DNA of 64,000 nt from CAVQBL01 sp963710715 (GCA_963710715.1 CAVQBL010000006.1:1-64000); one strand, 5' to 3'. Counted from the stretch's first letter, positions 1 through 8,582 are shown. Numbers and translations: made by a program. The notes: generated from the letters alone by a model not told the origin.

Positions 1-1
1 T

Positions 2-388
2 CGTGGTTGGGCTTATTATTTTCGTAATTGCTGTGCAAAGAAAACTTTTGGATACATCGACCACCATATCTTCAAAGCGTTGTGGCAATGGGTTCATCGC
101 AGGCATCCAAGAAAGAGTGCTGCATGGAGAAAAAGAAAATATTTTCGTTCTCGCAATCTCAGGAACTGGATATTTTCTGCTAGGATATCCAACACTTCTG
201 GCAAATCAACTCATCTTGATTTGTTTCAAGCAGACTCTGTACCCATTAAAAGACATATTAAGATTCGATCTGAAGCAAATATGTTTGATCCTCAGTTCAA
301 AGAATACTTTGAACAACGAGAATGCATACAGAAAGGTTCTCAACGAGTATCAATGCAACAGATGTATCCTAGTATGTGCCAAATATAA
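2..388 (+). pseudogene. Group II intron reverse transcriptase/maturase, C-terminal part (runs off left edge)
   Basis: The reading frame is open from the window edge, so the gene starts outside. The residues RGWAYYFRNC, KKTFGYIDHHIFKALWQW, RRHPRKS and IKRHIKIRSEAN..FDPQFKEYFE match the maturase (X) domain and following segment of group II intron-encoded proteins. After the YFEQR segment the protein stops within about 20 residues, where many relatives carry an HNH endonuclease zinc domain. That domain is missing or was lost. The intron RNA 3' end follows directly, so this is the tail of a whole intron unit. The protein helps fold the intron RNA and copies it during retrohoming. Whether the complete gene is functional cannot be judged from this fragment. 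Confidence 0.85.
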
Positions 389-430
389 CGGAATGGTTGG
401 GTCAACCGAAGTTGGCCTTACTGAATGCTT

Positions 431-505
431 GAGCGGAATGAAGGGAAACTTTCACGTTCCGTTCTTAGAGGAGGGGTCAGCAGTAATGCTGGCCTCTTAC
501 TCGAC
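431..505 (+). ncRNA. Group II intron RNA domains V and VI, with 3' splice boundary
   Basis: Bases 431-464 form the 34-nt domain V hairpin: GAGCGGAATG pairs with the strand ending CGTTCCGTTC, capped by a GAAA-type loop, with the AGC catalytic triad near the 5' end. Bases 466-505 fold as domain VI (AGAGG..GTCAGC / GCTGGCCTCT) with a probable bulged branch-point A at 499. The intron ends in TCGAC at 505; downstream exon starts at 506. Domain V is the catalytic core of the ribozyme and is intact by eye. Confidence 0.8.
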
Positions 506-922
506 TGTGTTTAAGAGTTCGCTTTCCGTGTAGTAATGCGAATTTTTCTTTATTATTGTTCTCAAAAACAGCTGTAACTGCTATAGAAAGGATTGATAAA
601 AATGGTTCGTTTAAAAAATCTATGGGTTAATTCAATCGCAGCAATCGCATTGAACTTTGGTTAATGACCTCGCGTGGAAGAACTCCATTTTTGTGATAAT
701 TAAACAGGTATTAATAGTTCGCTAGTTATTTACTATAGCGTATAACTACCCTATCTTGCTCTGCCTCAAAGTTCTAGCACGCAATTTCAGGTCATAATCC
801 ATAATAATCAACAGGTTATAAAGTAAAATATTTAAGCATTTAGTTTAATATTGTGTTAATATAATGCCCTTATAATGCACAGATAAAGAATAATTTTTAT
901 AAATTAACGAGAGAGATTCAAT
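506..922. other. Intergenic region between intron and effector-like gene
   Basis: About 400 AT-rich bases with no credible gene. Two TATAAT boxes lie at 860-865 and 871-876, 47-63 bases before the next gene, without a convincing -35 box. They are the best promoter candidates for the gene at 923. The sequence just after 505 is the downstream exon of the intron target and shows no recognisable coding content. Confidence 0.5.
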
Positions 923-3184
923 ATGAGTTTACGCCGTGATCAAAAAACAAGTACCTCACCGGGTAATACCAAAGTCTTAACCGCAGGAGAACGCATCATA
1001 TTGCCTGATGATAATGGTATCGAGTACATGAACAGAGTGAGAGCAGCACTATCATCTTATCAGGAAACACGCCGTCCTCCAAAACAACCCGTAGCAACTG
1101 CTACAGCGAATCCACCAGCAGCAGGAACTACAACAACTGCTGTTTCTGTGGCTCCAGAACCTGAAGCAGGATCACCGGTAACTTCTGCTCCTGCAAAAAA
1201 AGATAAAGTAACAGTAATAAATCCGACAAGACCGCTTCCATCAGATATTGATCCTATGTTACCAAAAACGTTTTCCTATCAATTAGGTTTACTCTCTGAC
1301 ACTAAAAATCCAGAAGATATCAAAAGTGACACCTTGTATTTAGGAGAAAAAAATGGTCATGTTACCTATACAGTGAGCGAAGCAATTTATGATATTGAAA
1401 TTCCGACACTGAAAGCGCCAAAGCCTTTTACTTTGGTTGAATTGAATAAATTAAAAAATCAGATAGTAGAAGCAGCGTCCGAAGCAAAACATATTGAAAG
1501 TTCAAGTGCCAAAAATGCAAAATTGCCCCTATTTAAAGTATCCAATAATGTATTTGGAATGTTTAGAGATTTTTTAAATGAACCAAGCACACCACACACA
1601 GTTCAATCATTTAATAGAGCATGCAGAGAAAGCAATCGTTTGCTTCAAAGTCAAATGAGGGATGAGTACCAGAAAAAACAACCGCTGTTACAAAAACTAT
1701 TACAATATGTTGTTGATGCAGATTTAGATCATGCAGAAGAATTTATTAAATGGCATTATCGGTTCCAGTTAGTGACAGTAGAAGAAAAAATGCCGAACCC
1801 GCCTGAAAAAGATGTTATTAACGTTGCAAAAGTAGGTAATGATCTTCACTATTCTTTAACAACATCAGATGGTACATGTTCTGTTAAAGATAGACCGATT
1901 ACACTTGCCGAATTAAATGAGGCACAAAAATCTATTCACGCAAATAACGCAGATGAAAAAGACAAAAATGCTAAAAAAGCAGATCAAAAGATAGAAATAC
2001 AGGCGAATTTTAGTAAAGAACATCTAAAAGCATTACGACCGCTTATTTTAGCCATTACAAATAGAAACAAGTACACGCAACCTAAAAACAATCGTTGTCT
2101 TTTGACCATGAAAGGTATGGTGGGATGCGATCTTTATTTAATGCCCGATGAAAAAGATGAAAAACAACAAAAACAAAAACCCATGCAGAATTCAGATGCC
2201 AACTGTTTACGTTTATATCGAAAAAATAATGGTTTGGTTTATTGTATCAATGGAAAAGAATATACATTTGAAGACGCGGTACTCAACGTGGGAATTGCCA
2301 AATTATTTGATACACCCAACAACTTAAATAAAAATGGTATTCTTGCCAATAATAAATTGACGTGGCCACAAGTAGAGGCGTGCAAAATCATTCTGGCTGA
2401 GACCGCTAAAAGAGGTCACAGTAGTTATGTATACTCTGGCCATCGTATTAAGTGTACTGCACTTGGAGGTGCTATTGGCGCAGAAGATGAAGAGATGGTA
2501 GCAATGCTCATGGACGAATTAAGAAAATTGCCTGATGGTGAGACCTACATTGAGCATCAGATAAAAGCGCAACGTCCTGAAGGATGGGAGGCAAAAGAAG
2601 AAAAACGACATGAAGAAGATGTAAAAGCGTTACATAAATTCAGAAAAGCCATTACGGATGCTAAATCGCCTAATGATTCTGCATTGATTGCAGCAATTGC
2701 CGAGTGGAAAGAATATTTGGAACCTAAAGGAATTACTGAAAGTGGTAATCATTGGAATGCGAGATTAAAGTATGTTGCACTCCAGATCGGTTTGGATAAA
2801 TGGTATAAAGACTCTTGGCGAAATGATCTCTTTTACAATGTGGGTATAGGTTCTATCGATACACACGCTTCAACTATTTATGCGATGGCAGAAGCTCAAG
2901 GGTTACATTACCAACAAGATGAAGGTGAAAAATTTAAACGTAGCTTAAAATATCATCACGGTAATGGAGCGTCTTATTATCCTCTTGATCGATCTCCTGG
3001 TTCACATTTGGGTGCTGACTCTTGGGTTGATTGTTATTTCGGTGGGCGCTGGGGCCTGGGGCGGGTGCGTGGGGCGGCGCGTGCCTTTGGAGATCTTATG
3101 TCGAGCAAAAACAGCAGCCTTGCAAAACTCATGCAGTGGCCAGACAGTCAGTCAACGAAGAGCCCTTGGTGTGTAATAATGTAA
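923..3184 (+). CDS. Large effector-like protein ending in CaaX box CVIM
   Basis: 753-residue protein of unrecognised family, with GAGAG just upstream of the ATG. Residues 50-95 are a Pro/Ala/Thr-rich linker. Three related segments follow near residues 138-180, 306-340 and 429-480, each with a Leu-Tyr, Lys/Asn-Gly and Tyr pattern followed by an ELN or similar helix. The C-terminal part (about 490-740) is a separate, more globular region with HHGNGASYYPLDRSPGSH. The last four residues are CVIM, a prenylation (CaaX) signal identical to that of human K-Ras4B. CaaX boxes are known in Legionella effectors that are lipidated by host farnesyltransferase. No signal peptide or membrane segment is seen. 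Role as a secreted effector is inference. The last 56 bases overlap antisense with the RT remnant. Confidence 0.75.
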   Translation: MSLRRDQKTSTSPGNTKVLTAGERIILPDDNGIEYMNRVRAALSSYQETRRPPKQPVATATANPPAAGTTTTAVSVAPEPEAGSPVTSAPAKKDKVTVINPTRPLPSDIDPMLPKTFSYQLGLLSDTKNPEDIKSDTLYLGEKNGHVTYTVSEAIYDIEIPTLKAPKPFTLVELNKLKNQIVEAASEAKHIESSSAKNAKLPLFKVSNNVFGMFRDFLNEPSTPHTVQSFNRACRESNRLLQSQMRDEYQKKQPLLQKLLQYVVDADLDHAEEFIKWHYRFQLVTVEEKMPNPPEKDVINVAKVGNDLHYSLTTSDGTCSVKDRPITLAELNEAQKSIHANNADEKDKNAKKADQKIEIQANFSKEHLKALRPLILAITNRNKYTQPKNNRCLLTMKGMVGCDLYLMPDEKDEKQQKQKPMQNSDANCLRLYRKNNGLVYCINGKEYTFEDAVLNVGIAKLFDTPNNLNKNGILANNKLTWPQVEACKIILAETAKRGHSSYVYSGHRIKCTALGGAIGAEDEEMVAMLMDELRKLPDGETYIEHQIKAQRPEGWEAKEEKRHEEDVKALHKFRKAITDAKSPNDSALIAAIAEWKEYLEPKGITESGNHWNARLKYVALQIGLDKWYKDSWRNDLFYNVGIGSIDTHASTIYAMAEAQGLHYQQDEGEKFKRSLKYHHGNGASYYPLDRSPGSHLGADSWVDCYFGGRWGLGRVRGAARAFGDLMSSKNSSLAKLMQWPDSQSTKSPWCVIM

Positions 3185-3964
3185 TTCGTTTTTGAAGTAA
3201 TCCTGCTGCAATTGCTGCAGGATTAATTTCCCAACAAGTGTGAATAAACGAATACAATAGCTCTTCATAACGCCAAATTTCTGCTGTTTTTACCCACCAT
3301 ATGACAAAGTGATGAAGATAGCTTCTGATCTTGCGGAGAGAGACACCAGTGTTGACCATCTGCTTAACGTTCTCACGTGCCTTGCGCAATGTTCTCGGAT
3401 GCGGAACGATGCGCATAGGCCCTTGCGGTTGATGCTCAGAAATCGCCTTACCCCCCCCATTCGTTTAAAGAATGAACAGGAATGGGTAATTTGATTCGAT
3501 CATCATTCGCTTGGGTCTTATGGATATTATCTTCCGTTTGCGTCGGAAGATAGTGAATGCCTAAAAAATGAAACCCCTCACTAACATTGCCCATGCGCGA
3601 TTTTTTACGCGATAAACTTAAACCGCGTTCATGCAGTACTTCCATCATGCGCCTTCGGCAGAGAAGAAGCTGGCGCCTGGTTTTGCATAGCACAATAATA
3701 TCATCCTGATAGCGAAGATAATTCACATTCATATTATTGAATGCATCATCCAATTTTTTAAGAAAAATCCCGCTAAAAAATTGTGACAAAGGCCCTCGTA
3801 AAGTAAGTCCGTGTCCTGGATTTTTATATCCGCGTGGAGTTTCAATGGGATTGGTAATAATATTTTCAAGCATAATTTGCACTTTGGGATCATCGTAATA
3901 TTGCTTGATGTCTCGAATTAATTTATGGTGCTGGATGGATTTGTAGAATGATTTAATATCAACT
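3129..3964 (-). pseudogene. Reverse transcriptase remnant, frameshifted and truncated by IS66
   Basis: Reading leftward from 3964, the frame gives VDIKSFYKSI (RT motif A with the catalytic Asp), then YLRYQDDIIVL (the YxDD active site) and FLGIHYLPTQT. At a run of eight G (plus-strand C run 3450-3457) the frame ends. Removing one G restores reading into KAISEHQPQGP, PHPRTLRKARENVK and a helical C-terminus. The N-terminal third is missing because the IS66 element begins at 3965. Family placement is uncertain: it resembles the RTs annotated simply as RNA-directed DNA polymerase in Legionella-type genomes. The G run could also be a sequencing error or a slippage site, but the N-terminal loss still makes it a pseudogene. 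Confidence 0.75.
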
Positions 3965-3984
3965 GTAAGCGATCCAGCATACCC
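3965..3984 (+). repeat. IS66 terminal inverted repeat, tnpC side
   Basis: GTAAGCGATCCAGCATACCC. It pairs with the opposite end at 6660-6679 (16/20 identical) and carries the conserved GTAAGCG of IS66 ends. Confidence 0.8.
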
Positions 3985-4031
3985 ATACTTATCAATTTAA
4001 TATTTTTGTTTTATCCTGCCTGCATAATATC

Positions 4032-4322
4032 TCAGTCAATTAAAAGCTTAAGGCATAATTGCTGAACGTTCTTTAAAATTTCATCTAAGTCTGTGTCTGG
4101 TATAATTTTGAAATCATCATAAGTTGTAATAGCTGGATAATGAGAAGTGATGCTGTTTATCGTACCCATGTACTTATGAAGGCTTTTCATTTTTTTACTA
4201 TTAAAATGCGTGATGTCTAAGCCAGAAAATCCTTGTAGCGACATAACCACTTTATTTAGCTTTGAGGATTCGCCAGAAAGAATTTGTGTAATCGAATTTA
4301 TTTTTATCTGTAACTCATTCAT
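4032..4322 (-). CDS. Small passenger ORF inside IS66, unknown function
   Basis: 96 residues from an ATG that overlaps the tnpC stop as ATGA (a start five codons further up, at 4337, is also open). The protein is soluble and mixed helical, ending in an LDEILKNVQQLCLKLL helix. No family is recognised. It sits between tnpC and the terminal repeat, so it moves with the element. The ATGA coupling suggests co-translation with the transposase. Confidence 0.5.
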   Translation of the reverse strand: MNELQIKINSITQILSGESSKLNKVVMSLQGFSGLDITHFNSKKMKSLHKYMGTINSITSHYPAITTYDDFKIIPDTDLDEILKNVQQLCLKLLID

Positions 4323-5854
4323 TTCAAAATATTCCATGGTAACAATTTTTCATAATCCTCTACTGATTGACAGTGAGGGATTTGCTTTAATACTTTAACA
4401 TAATAATGATAAGGATCATGGCCGTGCAGCTTGGCTGTTCGGATAAAACTGAGATGCATACATAGAGCTTTTGCGCCATCCATTGATGAGCAAAAAAGAA
4501 AGTTTTTCCTAGCGATAACGAGAGGTTTGATTTCTTGCTCTGTTAGGTTGTTGTCTATTTCAAGACGACCATCATTAAGAAAACGGATGAGACCTGGCCA
4601 TAAGTTTAAACAGTAGTTCATAGCCTTTCCCAAAGCTGACTGAGGCAGAACAGTAGGATACATATCATCAAGCCACGCTTTAAACGTTTCCATCAACGGT
4701 TTAGATTTTTCCTGCCGTAATTCATGACGCTGCTCCGGTGATAATTTATTATTTTTCGCTTCCCGCTCTACCTTGTAGAGTTCTTTAAAAAAGCGCATAG
4801 CTTCTTTGGCGAGACCTTTTCCTTTTGTTCCTTGCGCAATAGGCTCGAATTTTCTTCGAGCATGAGCGTTACAGTTGACGAGATCAGCAAATTCGCCAAC
4901 CAACTCGAAGAAATTGTCACCATCAACATGAAGATATCCATTAAATCCTTCAAACCATTCTTTGACAAATTTCTTATGCAACTTATTGTTGTAGTCATAT
5001 AAGACGACTGATTTATCGGGTGGGCCTCCGCGCACACAATAAACATAGGATTTTGTCTCTGCGGAACGTTCTGGCTCATTTAATACTTGTAAAGTAGTCG
5101 CATCACAGCTCGCAATATCATAATCAATGACAGGGTCTTTCATCAGATTATAAAGTGGCTGCATAGGAAACATTAAATCAATTACCCAGCGTGCCATTGT
5201 TTGGCGTGAGCAATTAATACCATAACGTTCGTTAAGCTGCTTTTCTAAATGATATAGCGGTTGGCGATCATCTAATTTGCTAACCACTAAAAAAGATAGG
5301 AATTCTTCGGTTGCTTTGATTTTTGGCAGTATATGCAGCGGCGCAGATGCTGTCACTATTTCTCCATCGCATCCATTGCTGCATGCAACAACTTCTCGCC
5401 GTTGTTCAACAACTTCGAATATGGCCGGATGGTAATGCGCTGATTTTTTTGTTTCATAGCGAATAACAGATTTGCATGCGCCACAAGAGCATTGTCTATC
5501 TTCATCAGACACATGAATAATTTCAATCCTGACAGGAATATCTTTTTCTTTTTTTATTTTCTTTTTTCGAGAATATGAAGCAACTTTAACATCATCTTCT
5601 ATTTGATTTCCAATCGCGTCTGCTGTAGAGAATTTATTGTCTTCCCCAAATAAGCTTCTTTGAGGATTTTCTGGGTCATCAATATAACGCTCTGATTTTT
5701 TGCCAAATCGATTTCGTATTAGCTCTTTCAACTGATGGTTGATTTGATCATAGGCTTGCGCATATTGCTCGCAGCGTTTTTCAAATGTGATTAACGCTGC
5801 TTTCAATGCTTGGATTTCTTCAGTCTGATTTTTTATTATGGATTCAAAATTCAT
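4319..5854 (-). CDS. tnpC: IS66 family transposase TnpC
   Basis: 511 residues, normal length for the family. An N-terminal coiled coil is followed by RNRFGKKSERY, a zinc-binding segment (CSCGACKSVI and CSNGCDGEIV, residues about 120-165), and the DDE catalytic core: Asp in DIASCDATTLQVL, Asp in GYLHVDGDNFF, CNAHARRKF, and the C-terminal EIDNNLTEQEIKPL with the catalytic Glu. The frame looks intact. It cuts and joins the element ends together with TnpA and TnpB. Confidence 0.93.
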   Translation of the reverse strand: MNFESIIKNQTEEIQALKAALITFEKRCEQYAQAYDQINHQLKELIRNRFGKKSERYIDDPENPQRSLFGEDNKFSTADAIGNQIEDDVKVASYSRKKKIKKEKDIPVRIEIIHVSDEDRQCSCGACKSVIRYETKKSAHYHPAIFEVVEQRREVVACSNGCDGEIVTASAPLHILPKIKATEEFLSFLVVSKLDDRQPLYHLEKQLNERYGINCSRQTMARWVIDLMFPMQPLYNLMKDPVIDYDIASCDATTLQVLNEPERSAETKSYVYCVRGGPPDKSVVLYDYNNKLHKKFVKEWFEGFNGYLHVDGDNFFELVGEFADLVNCNAHARRKFEPIAQGTKGKGLAKEAMRFFKELYKVEREAKNNKLSPEQRHELRQEKSKPLMETFKAWLDDMYPTVLPQSALGKAMNYCLNLWPGLIRFLNDGRLEIDNNLTEQEIKPLVIARKNFLFCSSMDGAKALCMHLSFIRTAKLHGHDPYHYYVKVLKQIPHCQSVEDYEKLLPWNILK

Positions 5855-5926
5855 TCAAGTAACGCCATTCAATGTGCGATTATTATACTATAAAAATAGA
5901 TGTTTTTAAAAATATTATCTCATTTT

Positions 5927-6277
5927 TTAATAAAAATTTGTTGCGTGAGCTTCAGGTAAGGAAATTTGTTCCATGCAATCTAATCCAGACAAAAGCCAAC
6001 TGAGTTGATCTCGTGTTAATTCCAACGCTTGATCAACTATTGTGGGAAATTTGAGCTTTCCTTTCTCTAGTCGCTTGTAACAGAGCCAGAAACCATTTCT
6101 ATCCCACCACAACAGTTTTATTTTATTTGCGTGACGGTTGCGAAATAAAAATAATTGCCCAGAGGTTGGGTTTAGCTGCAAATGATCCGCTATCAGCATA
6201 ACAATTCCATCTATTTGTTTGCGAAAATCAATCGGCTTTGGATACATCCAGATGCTTCCATTAAATGAGAGCAGCAT
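5927..6277 (-). CDS. tnpB: IS66 accessory protein TnpB
   Basis: 116 residues matching the IS66 Orf2 family: the PIDFRKQIDGIVMLI N-terminus, GQLFLFRNRHANKIKLLWWDRNGFWL core and YKRLEKGKLKFP. It is required with TnpA for IS66 transposition; the biochemical role is poorly known. It starts one base after tnpA ends. Confidence 0.92.
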   Translation of the reverse strand: MLLSFNGSIWMYPKPIDFRKQIDGIVMLIADHLQLNPTSGQLFLFRNRHANKIKLLWWDRNGFWLCYKRLEKGKLKFPTIVDQALELTRDQLSWLLSGLDCMEQISLPEAHATNFY

Positions 6278-6278
6278 A

Positions 6279-6629
6279 TTAACAATATTTTTCTAAAATG
6301 ATGGCAAGTGCTTTTTCATCATGAATTTTTAAATAATGCCCATTTTTAAAATCGAGAGTACACAATAAGGATTGCTCAACAGGGTCTCTTGTTGGTTTTA
6401 ATTTTACTGAAATTAATTGGTCACTATGATTATGCTTCCATTTGTTTATCCAATAACCAAATCGATCATAATTCAAATCGTGTTGGCGGCAATAGTCTGT
6501 TCTGGATAATCCACTCGATTTTTGCAATTCATAGTGATGCTGCCAGAATGCTTCATTTTCTATGGGCTTTGATGGCGATACGTTTGTTGCTTCCATTGAG
6601 GCGATCTCATTTGTAATTGAAAGCAACAC
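6279..6629 (-). CDS. tnpA: IS66 accessory protein TnpA (helix-turn-helix)
   Basis: Up to 116 residues; the start may be the internal ATG near 6596 (MEATNVSPS), since the family usually begins close to the FWQHHYELQKSSGLSRTDYC segment. That segment is the HTH-like DNA-binding part typical of IS66 TnpA. First gene of the tnpABC operon. Confidence 0.85.
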   Translation of the reverse strand: MLLSITNEIASMEATNVSPSKPIENEAFWQHHYELQKSSGLSRTDYCRQHDLNYDRFGYWINKWKHNHSDQLISVKLKPTRDPVEQSLLCTLDFKNGHYLKIHDEKALAIILEKYC

Positions 6630-6650
6630 TATTGCAGGGATTAAAATAGA

Positions 6651-7646
6651 TTAAAAGATGGGGGAGATGGATCGCTTACACAGTTCATCTTTAACTTTTA
6701 AATAAAAATCAAATGCCCCCTCTTTGTAACGTACCTGTAAATTTTTTATTTTTCCATCTTGAGTAGTGATAGCATTATATTTACCTGTAATAACTCGAGA
6801 TAAATTTCCAATGATTGCCTGTTTTGTCCCATCAGAAGACGTGTATTCAAATATAACTTTTTCAATTTTATTGTTATTCAATATGACACTATCATTTTCA
6901 TCCCAAGTTCCGCCTAATCCACCTAAAATTAAATTAAAGATTACCATAAATTCCATAGTGTCTTTTCTTACAAGACCTCTTCCAGAGTAAATCTGCACGT
7001 CTTGTATGGTGAAACGACCTCTTCCAGATTCATCAATCTCTGTGGATTTTGATAAATCCATTATAAATTCTAATCTTAACGGAGCAACTGCCATGAAATA
7101 GATATCACCTAAAATACCCATCTCGTTCTTTACTAGAGCATCAGTCATTTTAATAATGTATTTATTATCTTTTTTATCAAATTTATTTATGGGTACTAAA
7201 GTCCAAGCTCTCCAACTAGACCAATAAATCGCTACTTTTAAGCTATCCATCGTTAAATTGGGATAGTTTAGCATTTTAGAAACATAGGTCTCTGTTAATA
7301 CAACCGTTCCAAATTTACCATGACAATTTTTAACTTCCACAAAAAACTCATTTCCATCATTCAAAATTATTCGATAGTCTGGTATTAAAGCTTCTTTTAT
7401 TGCATATGAAAAACCACTATCTTCGTGCTTAATAAAGCCGCACCTGCCCATCATTGCAGCCAGATACCCAAACATTTTTTCAGCACGTATACCATGCAAT
7501 CTACACGGATTTTTATGCACCTCGTTTAATGAAGTACGAATACTATCTGCAAGCATATCAACATTGCTAATATCATGGTTGCATGATAGCGTTTGGAGCA
7601 ACCCCAAAATAAAAGAATTTTCACTAATAGCCGGAAATTGTTTCAT
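6651..7646 (-). CDS. PD-(D/E)XK-like nuclease domain protein, 3' end replaced by IS66
   Basis: 331 residues. Residues about 88-104 contain PDYRI followed by FFVEVKN, a spacing and pattern (PD...ExK) typical of restriction-endonuclease-fold enzymes. The rest is unrecognised. The gene follows its upstream partner with the ATG directly adjacent to that partner's stop (7647-7649), so the two are translationally coupled. The IS66 end enters at 6679: the codons for KRSISPIF and the stop are IS sequence, so the native C-terminus is lost or altered, though possibly only by a few residues. Inferred role: the effector nuclease of a two-gene defence system. It could instead be a non-catalytic REase-like fold. 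Confidence 0.6.
   Translation of the reverse strand: MKQFPAISENSFILGLLQTLSCNHDISNVDMLADSIRTSLNEVHKNPCRLHGIRAEKMFGYLAAMMGRCGFIKHEDSGFSYAIKEALIPDYRIILNDGNEFFVEVKNCHGKFGTVVLTETYVSKMLNYPNLTMDSLKVAIYWSSWRAWTLVPINKFDKKDNKYIIKMTDALVKNEMGILGDIYFMAVAPLRLEFIMDLSKSTEIDESGRGRFTIQDVQIYSGRGLVRKDTMEFMVIFNLILGGLGGTWDENDSVILNNNKIEKVIFEYTSSDGTKQAIIGNLSRVITGKYNAITTQDGKIKNLQVRYKEGAFDFYLKVKDELCKRSISPIF
6660..6679 (-). repeat. IS66 terminal inverted repeat, tnpA side
   Basis: Read on the minus strand from 6679: GTAAGCGATCCATCTCCCCC. It lies inside the 3' end of the next gene and provides that gene's last eight codons. Confidence 0.8.
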
Positions 7647-8582
7647 TTATTTTTTTCCTCTACCTATAGTACTTTCTATTCTTAAAGCTAGATTTTTTTT
7701 AAACTCGTCATATTTTTCAGACTCCCATGCTAAAAAATTATAATGACGCACATCAAAATGTAGCATATTTTTATCCAGATAATCTTTTCTGCAAGTAAAA
7801 ATAACTTCTAATCCTAAGCCTTTAGCATAACCCGCTTCATAATATACGCCCCCGCGATTTCCTGTTAAATCTGAGATGATAAATTTACTACCGCGGATTA
7901 AGGAAATAATTTCATCTACAATAACTCCATTATGAGGATGTGCATCGATACGTTTTGGGTTATAGCCTGCTTGTTTTATAGCAGGTTCTATAGCATTTTC
8001 CCAAGCAGGTCTTACCTCTTCATCAAACCACATTGCACAAAATCCTAAATTGCTATTTGGATTTTTCTGCATGTCTTCTATATACGAAAATCCTGCCGGA
8101 GTTATTGTAAGAAAAATGTTTACATTATTATCCGTGGTATTTCTTGTAAGGAACCCCTTATCACTTAAATAATCAATTAAGTAACGGATTTCTTTTTCAT
8201 TGTATGCCCAACAAATAGATAATAACTCAATCAAAGAGCTATCCGTAGGGACTAAGTTAACTGGAACAGATCGTCCAGGGTATGTAGTTTTTTTATTTAG
8301 CCATTTAATTAGTCGTTGTGCTTTCTCATAAACGTTTGGGATTACTAATTTATCAAGCAGCCAATCAAATTTCTTGGTGTCAATTTTTTCTCGCTGATTC
8401 TCTCGAACCCATCCACTAATTTTAGTGACGTTCACTTGATCACTGAGCTTATCTTGATTATCGTCCACTACTTCCTGCTCAATAAAAAAATCACCGCAGC
8501 GAACACAGCTCACATGCAGCCATCCGTTAGCGCTCAATACTTCTGCCTGCTGATCACAAACTTTACATTTATTATTACCCAT
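7647..8582 (-). CDS. Zinc-ribbon protein with nucleoside 2-deoxyribosyltransferase/TIR-like domain
   Basis: 311 residues. The N-terminus has two Cys pairs (CKVCDQQ and CVRCGDF), a zinc ribbon. A winged-helix-like middle follows (LIDYLSDKGFLTRN...ITPAGFSYIE). From about residue 180 there is a Rossmann-like domain: CAMWFDEEVRPAWENAIEPAI, then SKFIISDLTGNRGGVYYEAGYAKGLG. The DLTG...VYYEAG pattern is that of nucleoside 2-deoxyribosyltransferase-like and TIR-like sensors found in bacterial immunity proteins. Such domains bind or cleave nucleotides or NAD. Immediately followed by the nuclease-like gene. A role as sensor or signal maker of a defence pair is inference. Confidence 0.65.
   Translation of the reverse strand: MGNNKCKVCDQQAEVLSANGWLHVSCVRCGDFFIEQEVVDDNQDKLSDQVNVTKISGWVRENQREKIDTKKFDWLLDKLVIPNVYEKAQRLIKWLNKKTTYPGRSVPVNLVPTDSSLIELLSICWAYNEKEIRYLIDYLSDKGFLTRNTTDNNVNIFLTITPAGFSYIEDMQKNPNSNLGFCAMWFDEEVRPAWENAIEPAIKQAGYNPKRIDAHPHNGVIVDEIISLIRGSKFIISDLTGNRGGVYYEAGYAKGLGLEVIFTCRKDYLDKNMLHFDVRHYNFLAWESEKYDEFKKNLALRIESTIGRGKK

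Larger units (their letters stand above)
3965..6679 (-). mobile_element. IS66-family insertion sequence (copy 1), complete with terminal inverted repeats
   Basis: The element has tnpA-tnpB-tnpC order on the minus strand plus one passenger ORF. Both ends begin with the IS66 hallmark GTAAGCG: GTAAGCGATCCAGCATACCC at 3965 on plus, and GTAAGCGATCCATCTCCCCC reading from 6679 on minus (16 of 20 identical). The 8 bases outside the two ends (TATCAACT and ACAGTTCA) do not match, so there is no target-site duplication. This points to a deletion or recombination after insertion. The left end cuts an RT gene and the right end supplies the stop of the nuclease gene at 6651. Confidence 0.85.

Noticed and set aside
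3..533. Long open frame of 176 codons at the left edge
   Set aside because: It is a shadow frame of the group II maturase and intron RNA; the +2 frame carries the real maturase motifs.
3202..3221. CCTGCTGCAATTGCTGCAGG palindrome as terminator of the effector-like gene
   Set aside because: No T run follows, and the bases lie inside the RT remnant's coding sequence, where they encode Ala/Ile repeats.
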